NCBI GenBank assembly: GCA_963969395.1
Contig: OZ017798.1
Coordinates: 3,472,001 to 3,536,000, forward strand
Length of the DNA stretch: 64,000 bases
Reading direction: 5' to 3'
From: Pseudoscleropodium purum
Taxonomy: Eukaryota > Streptophyta > Bryopsida > Hypnales > Brachytheciaceae
Position numbers and translations under genes: made by a program
Part shown: one piece after another, positions 36,229 through 46,700 of the stretch
Numbering within the stretch: position 1 is the stretch's first letter
Layout: each line of letters starts with the position of its first letter
Notes under the pieces: model-generated
Database searches by the model: none
The model's input: only the letters and a program-made list of their open reading frames with translations
What the model was told of the DNA's origin: nothing

Positions 36229-36749
36229 AGCATCCCCATCAGTCTCTTTTGTATCATTAGAAGAGTTTTGGGGGGTCCAGAAGCCTATTTTGGGCATGTT
36301 CCCCCGTAGTTGTTCCTTGCAGCAAGGGGAATGGCCCGTTGTCAGAATTTTTTTTTCATTAAAAAAAAAATTAGTCTCCAAATGCAAAATATCAATCAAT
36401 CAATCAATCAATCAATTTGGTCAATGATATGGTAGGGGCTTGCCCACGTCAGACCGTTGTGCCGAACCTATTTCCTGCGTTTGCAGGTTGTGATAACTTG
36501 CAAGCATCCAAAGGCCCCAAAAATCTTCTAATGTAGTCAACCTTGACTTTATATAGATGAGACCTTGCCAGTTCTCCATAGGAGCCTCTAGATACAAAAC
36601 TAGATCATCATTTTACAAATTTCTGTATTTTTTTAGGAATACAGAACTTGAAAAAAGATTGGTGCAATAAATTTTCTACATCTCTATTTGCATTTGAGGT
36701 CCTCTCCCTAAACCTTTAGGGATACGGAACTTGTTGGTGGGGATGCTCT
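36229..36749. mobile_element. Element with AGCATCCCC terminal inverted repeats (521 bp)
   Basis: AGCATCCCCATCA at 36,229 is mirrored by TGGTGGGGATGCTCT ending at 36,749. The termini share AGCATCC with the 25,727 element. The flanks are themselves similar over about 36 bp ('caattcttgcatttacccttaatgg' type against 'caattcttacattatccctaatg'), so the locus may include a segmental duplication instead of a simple insertion. Confidence 0.45.
36391..36416 (+). repeat. (ATCA)n microsatellite
   Basis: About 6.5 perfect tetranucleotide units. Confidence 0.9.
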
Positions 36750-38079
36750 TAGTCGATCCCAATTCTTACATTATCCCTAATGACAGATTGAATGATTGTT
36801 GAATGTACGCAAGTGATATTAGGTAGGTGAATATGAAGTCATTTTTGAACGGATGTTCATGAAACTTTGACACAAGGAGTGAATGTGTCCCCCTTTAGTG
36901 GAAATATAATTTTTTTTTCCAATCTAGTGCCCAGATCATAAGTTATGCTATCTAAAGCTACATGTGCAAAAACTCCTCCTGTAATTCTGAAATTTGGTAG
37001 GTATGTAACTTGCATGATATTAGATGCAAATGCACAAAAAATAACCATGTATAGTGTAAAAATCCCATTTTAGGAGGAGGTTAAGTTTGTTGTCCTTGTC
37101 AAGCAAGATAAAAAAAATCTTCTAACTTCAAATGTTATATTTAATCTTTCAATTAGAAGGGTCAAAGTTTTTGAATTTTTTTCCATGCTTTCCTATAGTA
37201 ATTCAGTATAAATTTGGGAAAAAGAAAATTTACTTTTTTCTTTGCCCTAAAAAGTGGAAGTTTTTTATAATTTGTACCCCAAATGTGCCTCAATCCTTAG
37301 GGATTAATTGGTAAGTCCTTTCCAAGCATCTAGGAGATATAATACCTTTCTAATATAAAGAGGCCCATTGTTTAGTTATACAATATTATGACATATTCTT
37401 GCATAAAATTTACAGCTTTTGTTCACAGGAGCTTTAGATTTGATTAGGTGCACCTATTTTCAACACTTTGAAATTCATAATTTATTCATCATTTATTTAA
37501 TGTCAAAAAATGCATTCTAACAAAATTTAAAATACTCTATAGACTTCCAATAACATCCAACAAAAAATTAGATAATAGCTTTTTTTGGTTGATTCTACAC
37601 TTAGAATGAGTCTTTTATTTCATAGCATTTTTATGCTATGCATACTGTGATGGTTTTGGAACTAAGAATTCATTTTTAGTGCTCATTGTGCAAGTTGAAA
37701 AATTATTACAAGATTGATCTTTTAAAAATTAGTTTGAAATAAAATTATTATTGGAGTTCAAAAATGAATTTTTTAATAATATTTGTAATGAAATTTATTT
37801 TATTTTATTTTAAAGCAGTTATAGGAAATAAAAATCAAAGAAATTTTTATTGCAAAGATTTGAAATTTTGTAAATTTTTAAAGTCAATATTTTAAAATCC
37901 CTTCCAAATCTCATTAATTAGATTATATACAACCATGAATTGTTTCTTTTAAAAAATGCACAAGTTTTAATAAGAATACAAATGCAATTCAAAAAAAGAA
38001 TTGATATATGTTTAATATAGGGCAAAGATGAGTTACAAAAGATAGATTAAAAACCAAAATCCACCATGATTTTTCAAAT
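36750..38079. repeat. AT-rich DNA with a repeat shared with 41,800-41,960
   Basis: 'ctaggagatataataccttt' near 37,330 and 'cattgtttagttatacaata' correspond in order to 'aaggaggtgtaatacctta' and 'cattgcctagttatagaatg' near 41,850-41,900. No element ends, no gene. Confidence 0.4.
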
Positions 38080-39360
38080 ACCTCCATTGAGTGTACAAAA
38101 TGGTGAATTCACAAAATGACACATACTCAATGTCTTCTCCTACTAATAGTCATCAAAACTTCTTTTGCCATCCATGCTCGTCGTACTTTGGGCAAGGCCC
38201 ATCATAGGTACTTGTACACTATCCAATAATTAAATTATGGACACTTCTTCCAAAACCTTTTAAAAAACAATTTTGTAACAAACTTTGTATGAATATAAAA
38301 TAATCAATTCTCAAAAAAATTGCATGTGGCTCAAGGAGTGGTTACATATTGCAATTGTTGCCGAATGGCAAAGGTTACATTACATGTGCATTATGCCAAT
38401 GCAAATGTGTGTATTTCAAATAGTATAAGCACAATGGACTTATGCTTAATATACACTATGATGTTTCTCAAAGGCAATTTGAAGGAGAAAAGAGTTCAAA
38501 TTGGGAGGTAGGCTTGCACTTTAGAGGATCATTTTCAAGGAAGAGTTGTGATAATTCAAGAATATCCTGTAGCTAATATTCGTGTCCACAATAAAGCTAC
38601 GATATCTCATGACGAAAGAGAACGATCACATTATTGGTATGCAAGAAGTATGAATCTTCAATGCTCAAATTGGACGTGAATTAGGCATAGCAAGCCAAAT
38701 TGTTTTTGACTTATGATGCGGTATTGGCTTTGAAGGACTATCATCTCCTTGAAGCCTTCAGGTAGAAGTGTAAGCTCAAATTTCTTGACAAGTGGTAGTT
38801 GGCATGATTTGTAGTTGCTCATCAATGATGACCTCTTATTGCAATTTAGGCCCAAAGGATGAGAAAAGTTTACACATGCTTATTGAAAAAATATATATTC
38901 GTGCTCTTAGCTTCAATTGTCATATTGTAGTAAAAAAACTTTTTTCGAGGATGTATATAAGGCACAAAGGCTTGCACATTTGCTCAAACTCATGCACACT
39001 AAGGTGTGGACATTGGAAGAATGTTATATAGATGGATAAATCATCTTTGACGTTGGCAAGCATCTGAAGTCAAATAGATCTAATTGCTATTAAGATATAT
39101 CCATTTTACAAAATTTGGGCATTATCACCTCAACATTGAAATCTCTATAGAAGAATTCTTAACCTTTTTTGGAGATGCTTGTTGAAAGAAAGATATGCAT
39201 ATGGGTGTTTTTTACATATCTAGGCAATCAAATTAAAAAAATTCATCACCAATGTTTTTCAATCAATTATCATGTAAAATAAAAAATATCAAATGAAAAA
39301 ATTCACCCACAATGGAGTTTCGCTGCTTTGAAATTGAAATTTGATATGCATATTTTATTA
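38080..39360. repeat. Old repeat shared with 17,735-18,170
   Basis: Shared phrases in the same order are listed at the partner locus. Short open frames in between (38,320-38,511; 38,792-39,031) are not conserved at the partner locus and lack motifs. Confidence 0.35.
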
Positions 39361-39569
39361 AGTTTCAGAAGGGTAGGGTGACTTTGAAAGGCTATCCGTA
39401 CAGGTTTTGTTCTAAAAGGTTGCAATAAGCTTATTAGTGGTAGAGACATGAAGACCAGAGTTTTTATCTATCTTTATCTAAAACAAACAATAAAGGGCTC
39501 CCCTTTATGTGTGTCAAAAATAAAACAAAAAATAAAAAATAAAAAATTACTAAAACAAATTCCTCTCCC

Positions 39570-39608
39570 CCCGGTACTGTACTGTGGCAGGCTCACACTG
39601 TACAGTAC
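39570..39608. repeat. Small hairpin
   Basis: GGTACTGTACTGTGGC pairs with CACACTGTACAGTAC across a short loop, following a C-run. It could be a stem-loop or the end of an element. Function unknown. Confidence 0.4.
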
Positions 39609-39720
39609 ATGGTGCACATGTTTTGATTTTTTATTGGAAGTGGATACTCCTTTTGTTTTTTGAGAAAAGTAAAAGTAAAAGAAAATAATCCTTTGAAATT
39701 TGTATTGACATTACATTTAA

Positions 39721-40980
39721 AACTTTGGGCACGGTCGGACAGGTTTCTGTAATTTCTATTTTTAGCACATTTTAAAAAAATGTTTTTGGAAGATAGAAAA
39801 ATTCATTAGCTTTTTAGGAACATAAATTTTTGTTTTAATTGGTGCTTGGAAATAAAAGTTATTCTCCCTAAAGTTCAAAATAGAGGTCAATAGGCAACAC
39901 AATTTTTTTTACAGAAATTAAAATTTTGTTTGTTATAGAAAATGTTTTTGTCTACATAGATTCATAGAAAGTTTTGATTTCATTTTTTTGGACTAATGAT
40001 GAGAAAGTTATAGAGAATTCTATTTTGGGGGCAATCAAAATATCTTCTTAAAAAATAACTTATAGAAATATTTCTAAATTCAATTTTTACAATTTTTTAG
40101 AAAAAAAAAGTTCTACATGGTTTAGTTTTCTTGCTAAAACAAAAAATTCGGCATTAGGATTAGTGTATTTCAATTTCATCTTAAATATATTAATGATTTG
40201 GATTTTCCCTCTATCTCATATCTACATCTACTCGACAATTTTTTTAAGAATGAAAATCAATTTTCTTTGTGTACAATTTTTTTAGAAGACTCTCAATTCA
40301 ACTCTTCAACATACTAATTTTTTTTTTTTCAAAATCTATTTTGGAAATTTTTTAAATTAAAAAGATTCAAAGTTCTAAAATCTAATTCATCAAGGTTCAA
40401 AGAAAATCATTTTCTTTGCTTCAAACACAAATATCTTGCAGTCTATGATGTAAACATTTTTAAAATTTCTTTCATACAATCTTATATTAGTTAAATACAA
40501 GATACTATAGTTAGATGTATGGTAGCCAACCCATTTCTGACCAGAACCCATTCTTGTCATATAGGCTACACTCTTTCCAATTAGCCAGAGAAAATCAAGA
40601 GATTAATTATGGTACAATTTACAACGTAGTCATGGCTCATTAAGATTGGTTGCAGTCTTTGTTTATTTTAAAACAAACCTATGGTTGGAAATAGGAAGGC
40701 CTATATGACTAGAATAGGTCAAATAGAATCTGCAACTAAAATATTTGTAGTAATAAAATTCTGAAAAATACAGAATCCTTCAAAATCTTGTTTCTATACA
40801 TGGGAAAATTCTTGCACTCAAGAAACATATGCTCTAGATATGTGGAATTATTGAAGTGATCGATAATGGATTGGCTACCATATAAAAAAAAATCTTAAAA
40901 GTTTTGCACTACAAAATGGCAATAAAAATGTTAGGTTTGATTATTTTGGGTCAAAAAAGAGACCATAGTCCTTCAAGTGG
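39721..40980 (-). mobile_element. TTAA-type element, family D copy 3, interrupted by a TA-type MITE
   Basis: The left boundary has TTAA at 39,717-39,720. The right end ...CATAGTCCTTCAAGTGG is followed by TAAA. The body is the reverse complement of family D (9,287; 18,633) and parallels 61,900-62,775 ('ttttgtctacatagattcat' region; 'ttttctttgcttcaaacacaaa'). Removing the MITE at 40,520-40,880 and one TA leaves about 0.9 kb, matching copy 1. Confidence 0.5.
40520..40880. mobile_element. TA-type MITE, family C, nested in a family D element (361 bp)
   Basis: TA (40,518-40,519) is followed by TGGTAGCCAACCCATTTCTG. The right end AATGGATTGGCTACCA is followed by TA (40,881-40,882). The interrupted family D sequence resumes on the far side. 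The paralogue near 62,660 ('agttagatatgcaaaaaaat') lacks the insert. The first 15-20 bases closely match the family B end at 20,145, so B and C share a terminal design. Non-coding. Confidence 0.7.
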
Positions 40981-40983
40981 TAA

Positions 40984-42289
40984 ACAAATGTACAATGTTA
41001 ATGTATGGAAATCAATGCATGATGTGGATGCATAAAAACTATGTTCAACAAGTTCTTTTTTCATGATGGATTTTAGCCATAGTAATTATATTTATGGATA
41101 CATGAATGCAACAAATAAGCAAAATTTTCGAATATGTACTATATGTAATCAATATTTACTTATTCACTTGTATTAAAAAATACACTCCAATGCATGTTTG
41201 GATACAAAAAGGAATTTAGGAATGAGGTGAACAATTGTACAGGATAGGGCCAAGCTTGACAATAAATGGTGGATATACATTTGTGTATTCTCTCTATATG
41301 TAGTATAATGACTCTATGAAGGCCCCTTTGCTTCATTATTCAAAATTGTTATGATATACTCATATGTATATTCAAAGCACCACCCTCATCCATTTGAAGA
41401 AATTTTCATCTAATTGTTCAACAAGTATATCGCATGTGACCTCATAAATATTTTTGGACAATTCCATCCATTCAAAATTAAAAAATAATGTATAGAATAT
41501 TCCATCTGCCTTGGTTAGTATTGAGCACAAAATCACCACACTAAAATCAAGCATTGAAAACAAAGGAGCCTTATCCAAAATAGTAAACATCCCTATAATT
41601 CTATTTCCATTAAATTAACAACCATTTTTTTTAAACCCCAACTCTCTAAAAAAGGATATTGAGAATTTTGTAGCCAAATGGGAACTAGATAGTGTTATTT
41701 TTTTGGCAATCTATAATATTGCTTACCAATGAAGTAGGGGTCAGTTTTGCATTGTTGAAAAGGGGACTCTTAGAGTGAACAAAATTATCTTATATGATTC
41801 CTGAGTGAACCTTGATTTTAGAATTAACTAAAAGTGTCTCCTATTCATCTAAGGAGGTGTAATACCTTATCAACATAGGTAAGACCATTGCCTAGTTATA
41901 GAATGTTATATCTATTGACAAATAAATGCTTTTACGAGAAGAGCATCAGAAATTTGGGACTTTTTTTAAACCAGATTTTACCAACTCCAATCTTTCTTAT
42001 TACAGTAAACTATGAAAAACATAGTTAAAAATAGTATAAGACGGCGTCGTTATCTTCCATGGCCGAAGACCCCACAAAATTTTTGGAATTGGGGTAGGCA
42101 AGGGGTGACAAATGGCATTGCCAGTCATCCTGAAGACCATGATAAAGTGCCCCCGTCACCTGACCCTCCTCACAGAATAGAAAAATCAACTCCGCCCCCC
42201 CCTAAAAAAATAAAAATCAAACCCATGAAACCATATTATAATCCCCCAGCGAGTTCCTTCCCCTTTCATGGCCAAAAGGGAGGTAGGGG
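40984..42289. other. Intergenic DNA left of the AP2 gene island
   Basis: AT-rich to about 42,000. It includes the repeat shared with 37,280-37,460 (about 41,800-41,960) and the empty-site paralogue of the 35.8-kb element (41,752-41,790). From about 42,000 composition shifts toward GC. No gene seen. Confidence 0.35.
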
Positions 42290-42327
42290 TCCAATTAAAA
42301 AAAAGGAAAAAATAAAGAAATAAAGTA

Positions 42328-42355
42328 GGGGAGAGCAGGGGCGAGGGGGTGGGGG
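42328..42355 (+). promoter_or_regulatory. G-quadruplex-type motif
   Basis: Four G runs of 4, 4, 5 and 5 bases are separated by loops of 6, 3 and 1 bases, which fits the standard G4 pattern. It is on the strand of the AP2 mRNA at the point where composition becomes GC-rich. Confidence 0.6.
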
Positions 42356-42997
42356 CGGAGGAGAGGGAGACGGGAGAGCATCTAGGGACGAGACTTCCTC
42401 CCGCGCGACGCGCCGTTCGCACCCGATTCCGCGCGGTTTGCTTGGCTCTCGCTCACCCGTCCCTCGGATCTTCCCCAAAAGATTCCGTGCGCGCTACCGT
42501 GCGGTTTCTCGGGTCGTGGCGCCCTTCCGCCCCCAACCCCCTTTGGATCTTTGCTCATTCATGGTCGCCTTGGGGTTTCATTCTTGCATTCTCCTAATGT
42601 TGTCTGTGATCTCATCAGTTTCTGGTCGTCTTTGCAGCTTTTACTGCTGCTTCTCTCTTGTTTCTATCCTCCTTAGAGTTGCTTGAGGTTAGAGGTCCAG
42701 CTCAAGTGGTCTTGACGTCTGGACTGTGTTTTAGAGAGAGTGGGAACGTACACTTTGCCAGTGCTGTCTGTGTGGAGTTTGGAGGAGTGAGATAAGGTTG
42801 TATCTTTCGAGGTCGGAGGCTGCTGAAGAGAATGTGTACGAGGCAGTGTGGATTTTGAGGAGTTGTTTTTGGTGACTCTTGCTGCTCGCGGTTCTTTCTT
42901 GAGGTGAGATTTCGCTCTGGTGTTAGCCTCGGTGTTATTGGTTCTGGGAGTTTCTACTTGGAGTTTTGTGCGTGAGGTGAGGGGTGATGTGTTTGTT

Positions 42998-43032
42998 TGG
43001 TGCTGGTGCTGGTGTTGGTGTTGGTGTTGGTG
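42998..43032 (+). repeat. TGGTGY hexamer/trinucleotide microsatellite
   Basis: Nearly six units of TGGTGC or TGGTGT lie inside the AP2 leader. Confidence 0.8.
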
Positions 43033-44101
43033 AAGCCAGGGTGCGAGTAGCTTTTATTGGTTGTGGAGTCTGGTGCTTGTACGTCTCTGCTTGTGCTGAG
43101 TTTGTGTACCGGAGGGAGGTCGAGTGTTGGTTTCTTGAGGTTAAGATGAGGTGAAGTGCCTGCGGTGTAGGTTGTTACGGTGCTTAGTGCTGTTTATCCC
43201 ATGACTGCTGTTGTATTCTAAGGTTGGGAAGCCGGTGATGGAACCAGGGTCACTGTTCACGTTCTGTTGGTTTCGAGAGGCTTCTGAACAGAATTTCTTG
43301 GAAATTCTAATTCGTAGTTTTTCTTCGTTGTTTTTCATGTTCTCAAGACGCATATGCTTGGATTTTAAATGTTTTTGATTTCCCGTACGAGTGCTGGTCA
43401 GGAGACACCAGCCTCTGAAATGTACACCGGTACATCCTCTCCATTGAACAGATTCGAGGTGTCTCCCAAGCAACACTCTACTGTGATTTTCTTCGTTTGA
43501 AAATACGAAAATGAATACGGCACATGTTAAAAATAATGAGTGTGACCATTATTATGTCATATTTTAGGATACTTTATTCTGTTATATTTTCCTGAACGTC
43601 ACTCCAATTGGTCTCTTCTTAAAGGCTTGGGTGTCGAACCATGTATCTCTTCATCCATTCCATTCAAGTAATATCATCATACCGGACGGGTTCCTGCTGT
43701 TGTTTCTGTGGATGTGTAGCAATTTGCATGTCACCTGTATGCACCTTTCTGGAATCGCTGAGTGCCATGGCTTCATTTTTCCAGCAACTCTTCATGCCAT
43801 TGTATTGTCCTGAACTAGTATATCTGATGGCAATGGTTCATGTTGCGCAGGGAAGCAAGCATCCTCCTGCGTTGGCCCTAATGATCGACGCGAGTTAAGA
43901 TTGGGTGGAAACGGAACGTTCAGGCAGATCATGGTTGTTAAAGTGGCGGCTTACGCGTTGGCCGTCTACAAAACTGCTACCATCACCTTCCATTTTGGGC
44001 TGATAGAAGACTTTAGTCGAAGTTGAACGATCTTCGCTTCTCTGTGACTGTAACCTCTTTCTTAGCATATCCTTTGAGCCAGTTCCCATCTACTAGTCAC
44101 C

Positions 44102-45808
44102 ATGCCTGAGTTACTGAAGAACCGGAACAACCAAGTATGTCAGCGCCTGGACAAGTACTGTGAGGAGTGCGCCAGGATTGGCAGTACAGACTGTATTGAC
44201 CATGGAGGACCGATGTCAGTGGACTCGAGTGTGCTTGGGAAGCGCATGGGGATCTTTGACGCCTTTGATGACTTTATGCAATCATTTGGCAGGGACGATC
44301 ACAAAGCAAGTCCCTTTAAGCCGCAGTCAAAACGCCCTACTATCCCAGCCTCCACGAGACTGTTTAGCAACGACAGGGACAACTTCCTCAATCCGACTCC
44401 GACGAGACCAGCATCATCCTCCAGCTTTGGTATGCCGTCTCCTGCTCCTAAGCTGAGCATGCCAGCTCCTCCCAGCTTTGGAATTCAGTCTCCTCCGAAG
44501 TTTGTATGTCCAATCAAGCCAGCTGCCTCCGTGCCTGCGAGTGCTCCTTCAGTGATTGCAGCCCCCAGCACCGAAGCTGCAACACCGAAACCTCATGACA
44601 CCAGTGACCTTTGCAGGTACCCAGTCTTGTTCTATACGTGACCTATTACCATCGTTTAATATCTCTTGTTGTACGTTGTTCAATATGTCATGCACTTCGA
44701 TTTATCAGTTATGTGGTGCACATCGACTCTGGGATGTATCTCATGTTTAAGGAACATTTCTGGAATGTTTTATATTTTATGTTGCATTGCAACGACTTAG
44801 CCCAACTGTTGTGCATGTTCTAGGATGTATTTCATATAGTTTTTCCTTTATGTATGAATTCTAGGATGTAAATATATGATTAAGCGAAACATATAGGTGT
44901 GTTGCGTGGTGAGCCCGGCGTTGAGTTTCATGTTCTGGATGTGCAGGGATGTGAAAGAATCAGCTGAGAAACTGGATCAAGATAATGACGACATAGGTTG
45001 CAAGGAGGGCGGTGTACGCTTCAGAGAGAATCTGGGAAAGTTTGTGGTCGAGTATAGGCCGCCACGCTTCAAATGGAAGCTGTGGATGGGCACTTATGCT
45101 ACTGTGGATGAGGGTCGGCGAGCCTGTGACTGTGCAAGGTTTTATGCTGGTCAAGACAAGGGTGGGTTCTACTTCAAGGACTCGCCTGCTCTGTTTAGCG
45201 AATTGGGACCTTTGAATCGCCCTTTTTCCTTGGTCAGCAAGGACGTGAAAGACAAAGCATTCAACGTTGAGCTCAAGAGACGTGCGAAGCTGGTTATCAG
45301 AAAGGTGTTGGATGCACAGAGGGCGAAGCAATCCGTCGATGTTTCTCGGCCATCTGTTACAATTCCATTGCCCGATGCCATTGTGCAACAAGTAGTGCTC
45401 GGTGCTAGAACTGCCAACCGCGACACCAACCGCGACAATAACCGCGACACCAACCGCGACAATAACCGTGACACCAATTGCGACAACTTTCCGAGCTCTA
45501 ACCAAGAGAGTCCGCTGAGCTCTGGTGTTATTGACCCTGCTCATGAAGAAAATGAAGTTGCAGAAGAGTCTGCACAACAGGAAGTTGCAAGTGCTACAGA
45601 TGCTGGTGACCCTTATGCAAATCTAGACCCTTTCACCAATCCTGGGCCCTTGCCAGAACCGTCTTTCGATTATCTTACCGGTGTGTTTGTTCCTGGCTTC
45701 AGCATTGCGTCTGACATGCCATTCCCTTCATCAGGGTGCATTCAGAGTTCCTTGGACTTTGCTGATGATCTTGTTTGTGACGTGGAGTTATGGCACCACG
45801 ATTGCTAG
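44102..45808 (+). CDS. Divergent AP2/ERF-domain transcription factor (2 coding exons, 458 aa)
   Basis: Predicted nuclear DNA-binding transcription factor. Join 44,102-44,616 and 44,947-45,808; the donor CAG|GTACC and acceptor GTGCAG|GG keep the frame in phase 2 (Arg172 spans the junction). The start has a CACCATG context with an in-frame TGA at 44,075. Residues 13-34 form a Cys/His cluster (C13, C20, C23, C31, H34). Residues 50-63 (GIFDAFDDFMQSFG) are acidic/aromatic. Residues 75-165 are Pro/Ser/Ala-rich. The AP2 domain spans about 193-252: GVR, then VVEYRPPR, LWMGTY, ACDCA and a final GGFYF. These correspond to the family's YRGVR, AEIRDP, WLGTF, AYDxAA and NF positions. The RPWG and YRG elements are altered. 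A basic helix (about 276-299) and six NRDT/NRDN units (329-352) follow, then an acidic tail (SSLDFADDL). A single AP2 domain suggests ERF-like rather than double-AP2. Subfamily and targets are unknown. Confidence 0.85.
44617..44946 (+). other. Intron of the AP2 gene (330 bp, GT-AG)
   Basis: It opens GTACCC after TTGCAG and closes with GGATGTGCAG. The interior is AT-rich with stops in all frames, unlike both exons. It lies just upstream of the AP2 domain, which is wholly in exon 2. Confidence 0.85.
45416..45487 (+). repeat. Coding minisatellite, 12-bp units (NRDT/NRDN)
   Basis: Six 12-bp units of AACCGCGACAMY type form a 24-bp higher-order repeat (NRDTNRDN). The last unit has changed to NCDN. 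It is in frame and rich in CpG; copy number may vary between alleles. Confidence 0.9.
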
Positions 45809-46700
45809 GTTTTGTTTCCTTTTCCTTATCTTTTTTACTTCTATTTTTCTTCTTTCTACGGCTGGATGAGACCTTACATTCACCCCTAGGGTCTCGTATA
45901 AGTAGAATGGTATTGATGTGATCCCACCTACGTTTTTTGGCTATGCTGATGATAACCACCCACACCTACTCGGGAAGAAGCAAGTACTTTAGTTAGAGGT
46001 AACATTGATGTTGCAGTTGAGGTACATATTGTAAAATGCGGCTACCATCTTTTTGAGTATAAATTCTTTTGTACAGAAGCGGTTTATTCATAACTTCTCT
46101 TTCTGTATTGATCTTCTCAACTATATTTTGAGCCCCATGAAATACTGGGTTGTGGATTCTTTCATACCTTTTTCGCTTCGTTTTTTGTTTTTATCAAATG
46201 ATGGTTTCGGTTAGATTGGTCTTGATTGTTATGATACGAGTAACTGATGTCTTGAAAGGTGCGTTGTATCTGCACTGTCCAAGTTCGTTGAACTTTCTAG
46301 ATGAAGTAGGTTATGATTTCCGGGATGTCTTGTGACTTTGATCTTTTGTTTCCCGTTTAGTAAAAGAAAAAATACCGGTCATGTACTTTCTGGTTTGGCA
46401 TTTCTTCTTGGTGGTTTTAAGAGGCCCTTTATTTTACAACCATGCGAGAAAGTAAAAAATATCTGAGCGCACTTCCACTTGCAGCTTCAAATGGTGGTCC
46501 CCGAGTCCCCGAGTTTTCAGATTTCTTCGAATTCCGGTTACTCCAAAAGTTCATGAGCATTTCAATGTTACGATGGATTCGGATTTCATTCTCTTCACCC
46601 GAATAGTCTATAATATAATTAGTGATTGAAGTTCGTGATGGATCGATCTCTAGTTCGTGATTGCTCCCTAATGAGCCCTCCACTCCTCTGTGATAAGGTA
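45809..46700 (+). other. 3' flank of the AP2 gene
   Basis: T-rich 3' UTR-like sequence follows the TAG. Composition remains intermediate to about 46,350. I cannot fix the poly(A) site. The small frames here are shadows. No second gene was recognised. Confidence 0.4.

Larger units (their letters stand above)
42290..44101 (+). promoter_or_regulatory. Promoter and long leader region of the AP2 gene
   Basis: Composition changes sharply to GC-rich at about 42,330 and stays moderate up to the start codon at 44,102. The first 200 bp (G-rich purine run, then CpG-rich CCCGCGCGACGCGCCG) look like a promoter/TSS zone; no clear TATA box is visible. The rest has many ATGs and stops, so it is probably an intron-containing 5' leader. 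Possible donors include AG|GTGAG at about 42,903 and 42,977; a possible acceptor is TTGCGCAG|G at about 43,851. Splicing cannot be settled by eye. Confidence 0.45.

Noticed and set aside
42349..42686. Short open frames in the GC-rich start of the AP2 leader
   Set aside because: They overlap one another in different frames across low-complexity GC-rich DNA, as expected by chance.
44960..45577. 205-codon minus-strand open frame opposite the AP2 exon 2
   Set aside because: It is the antisense shadow of a strongly supported exon and has no motif of its own.
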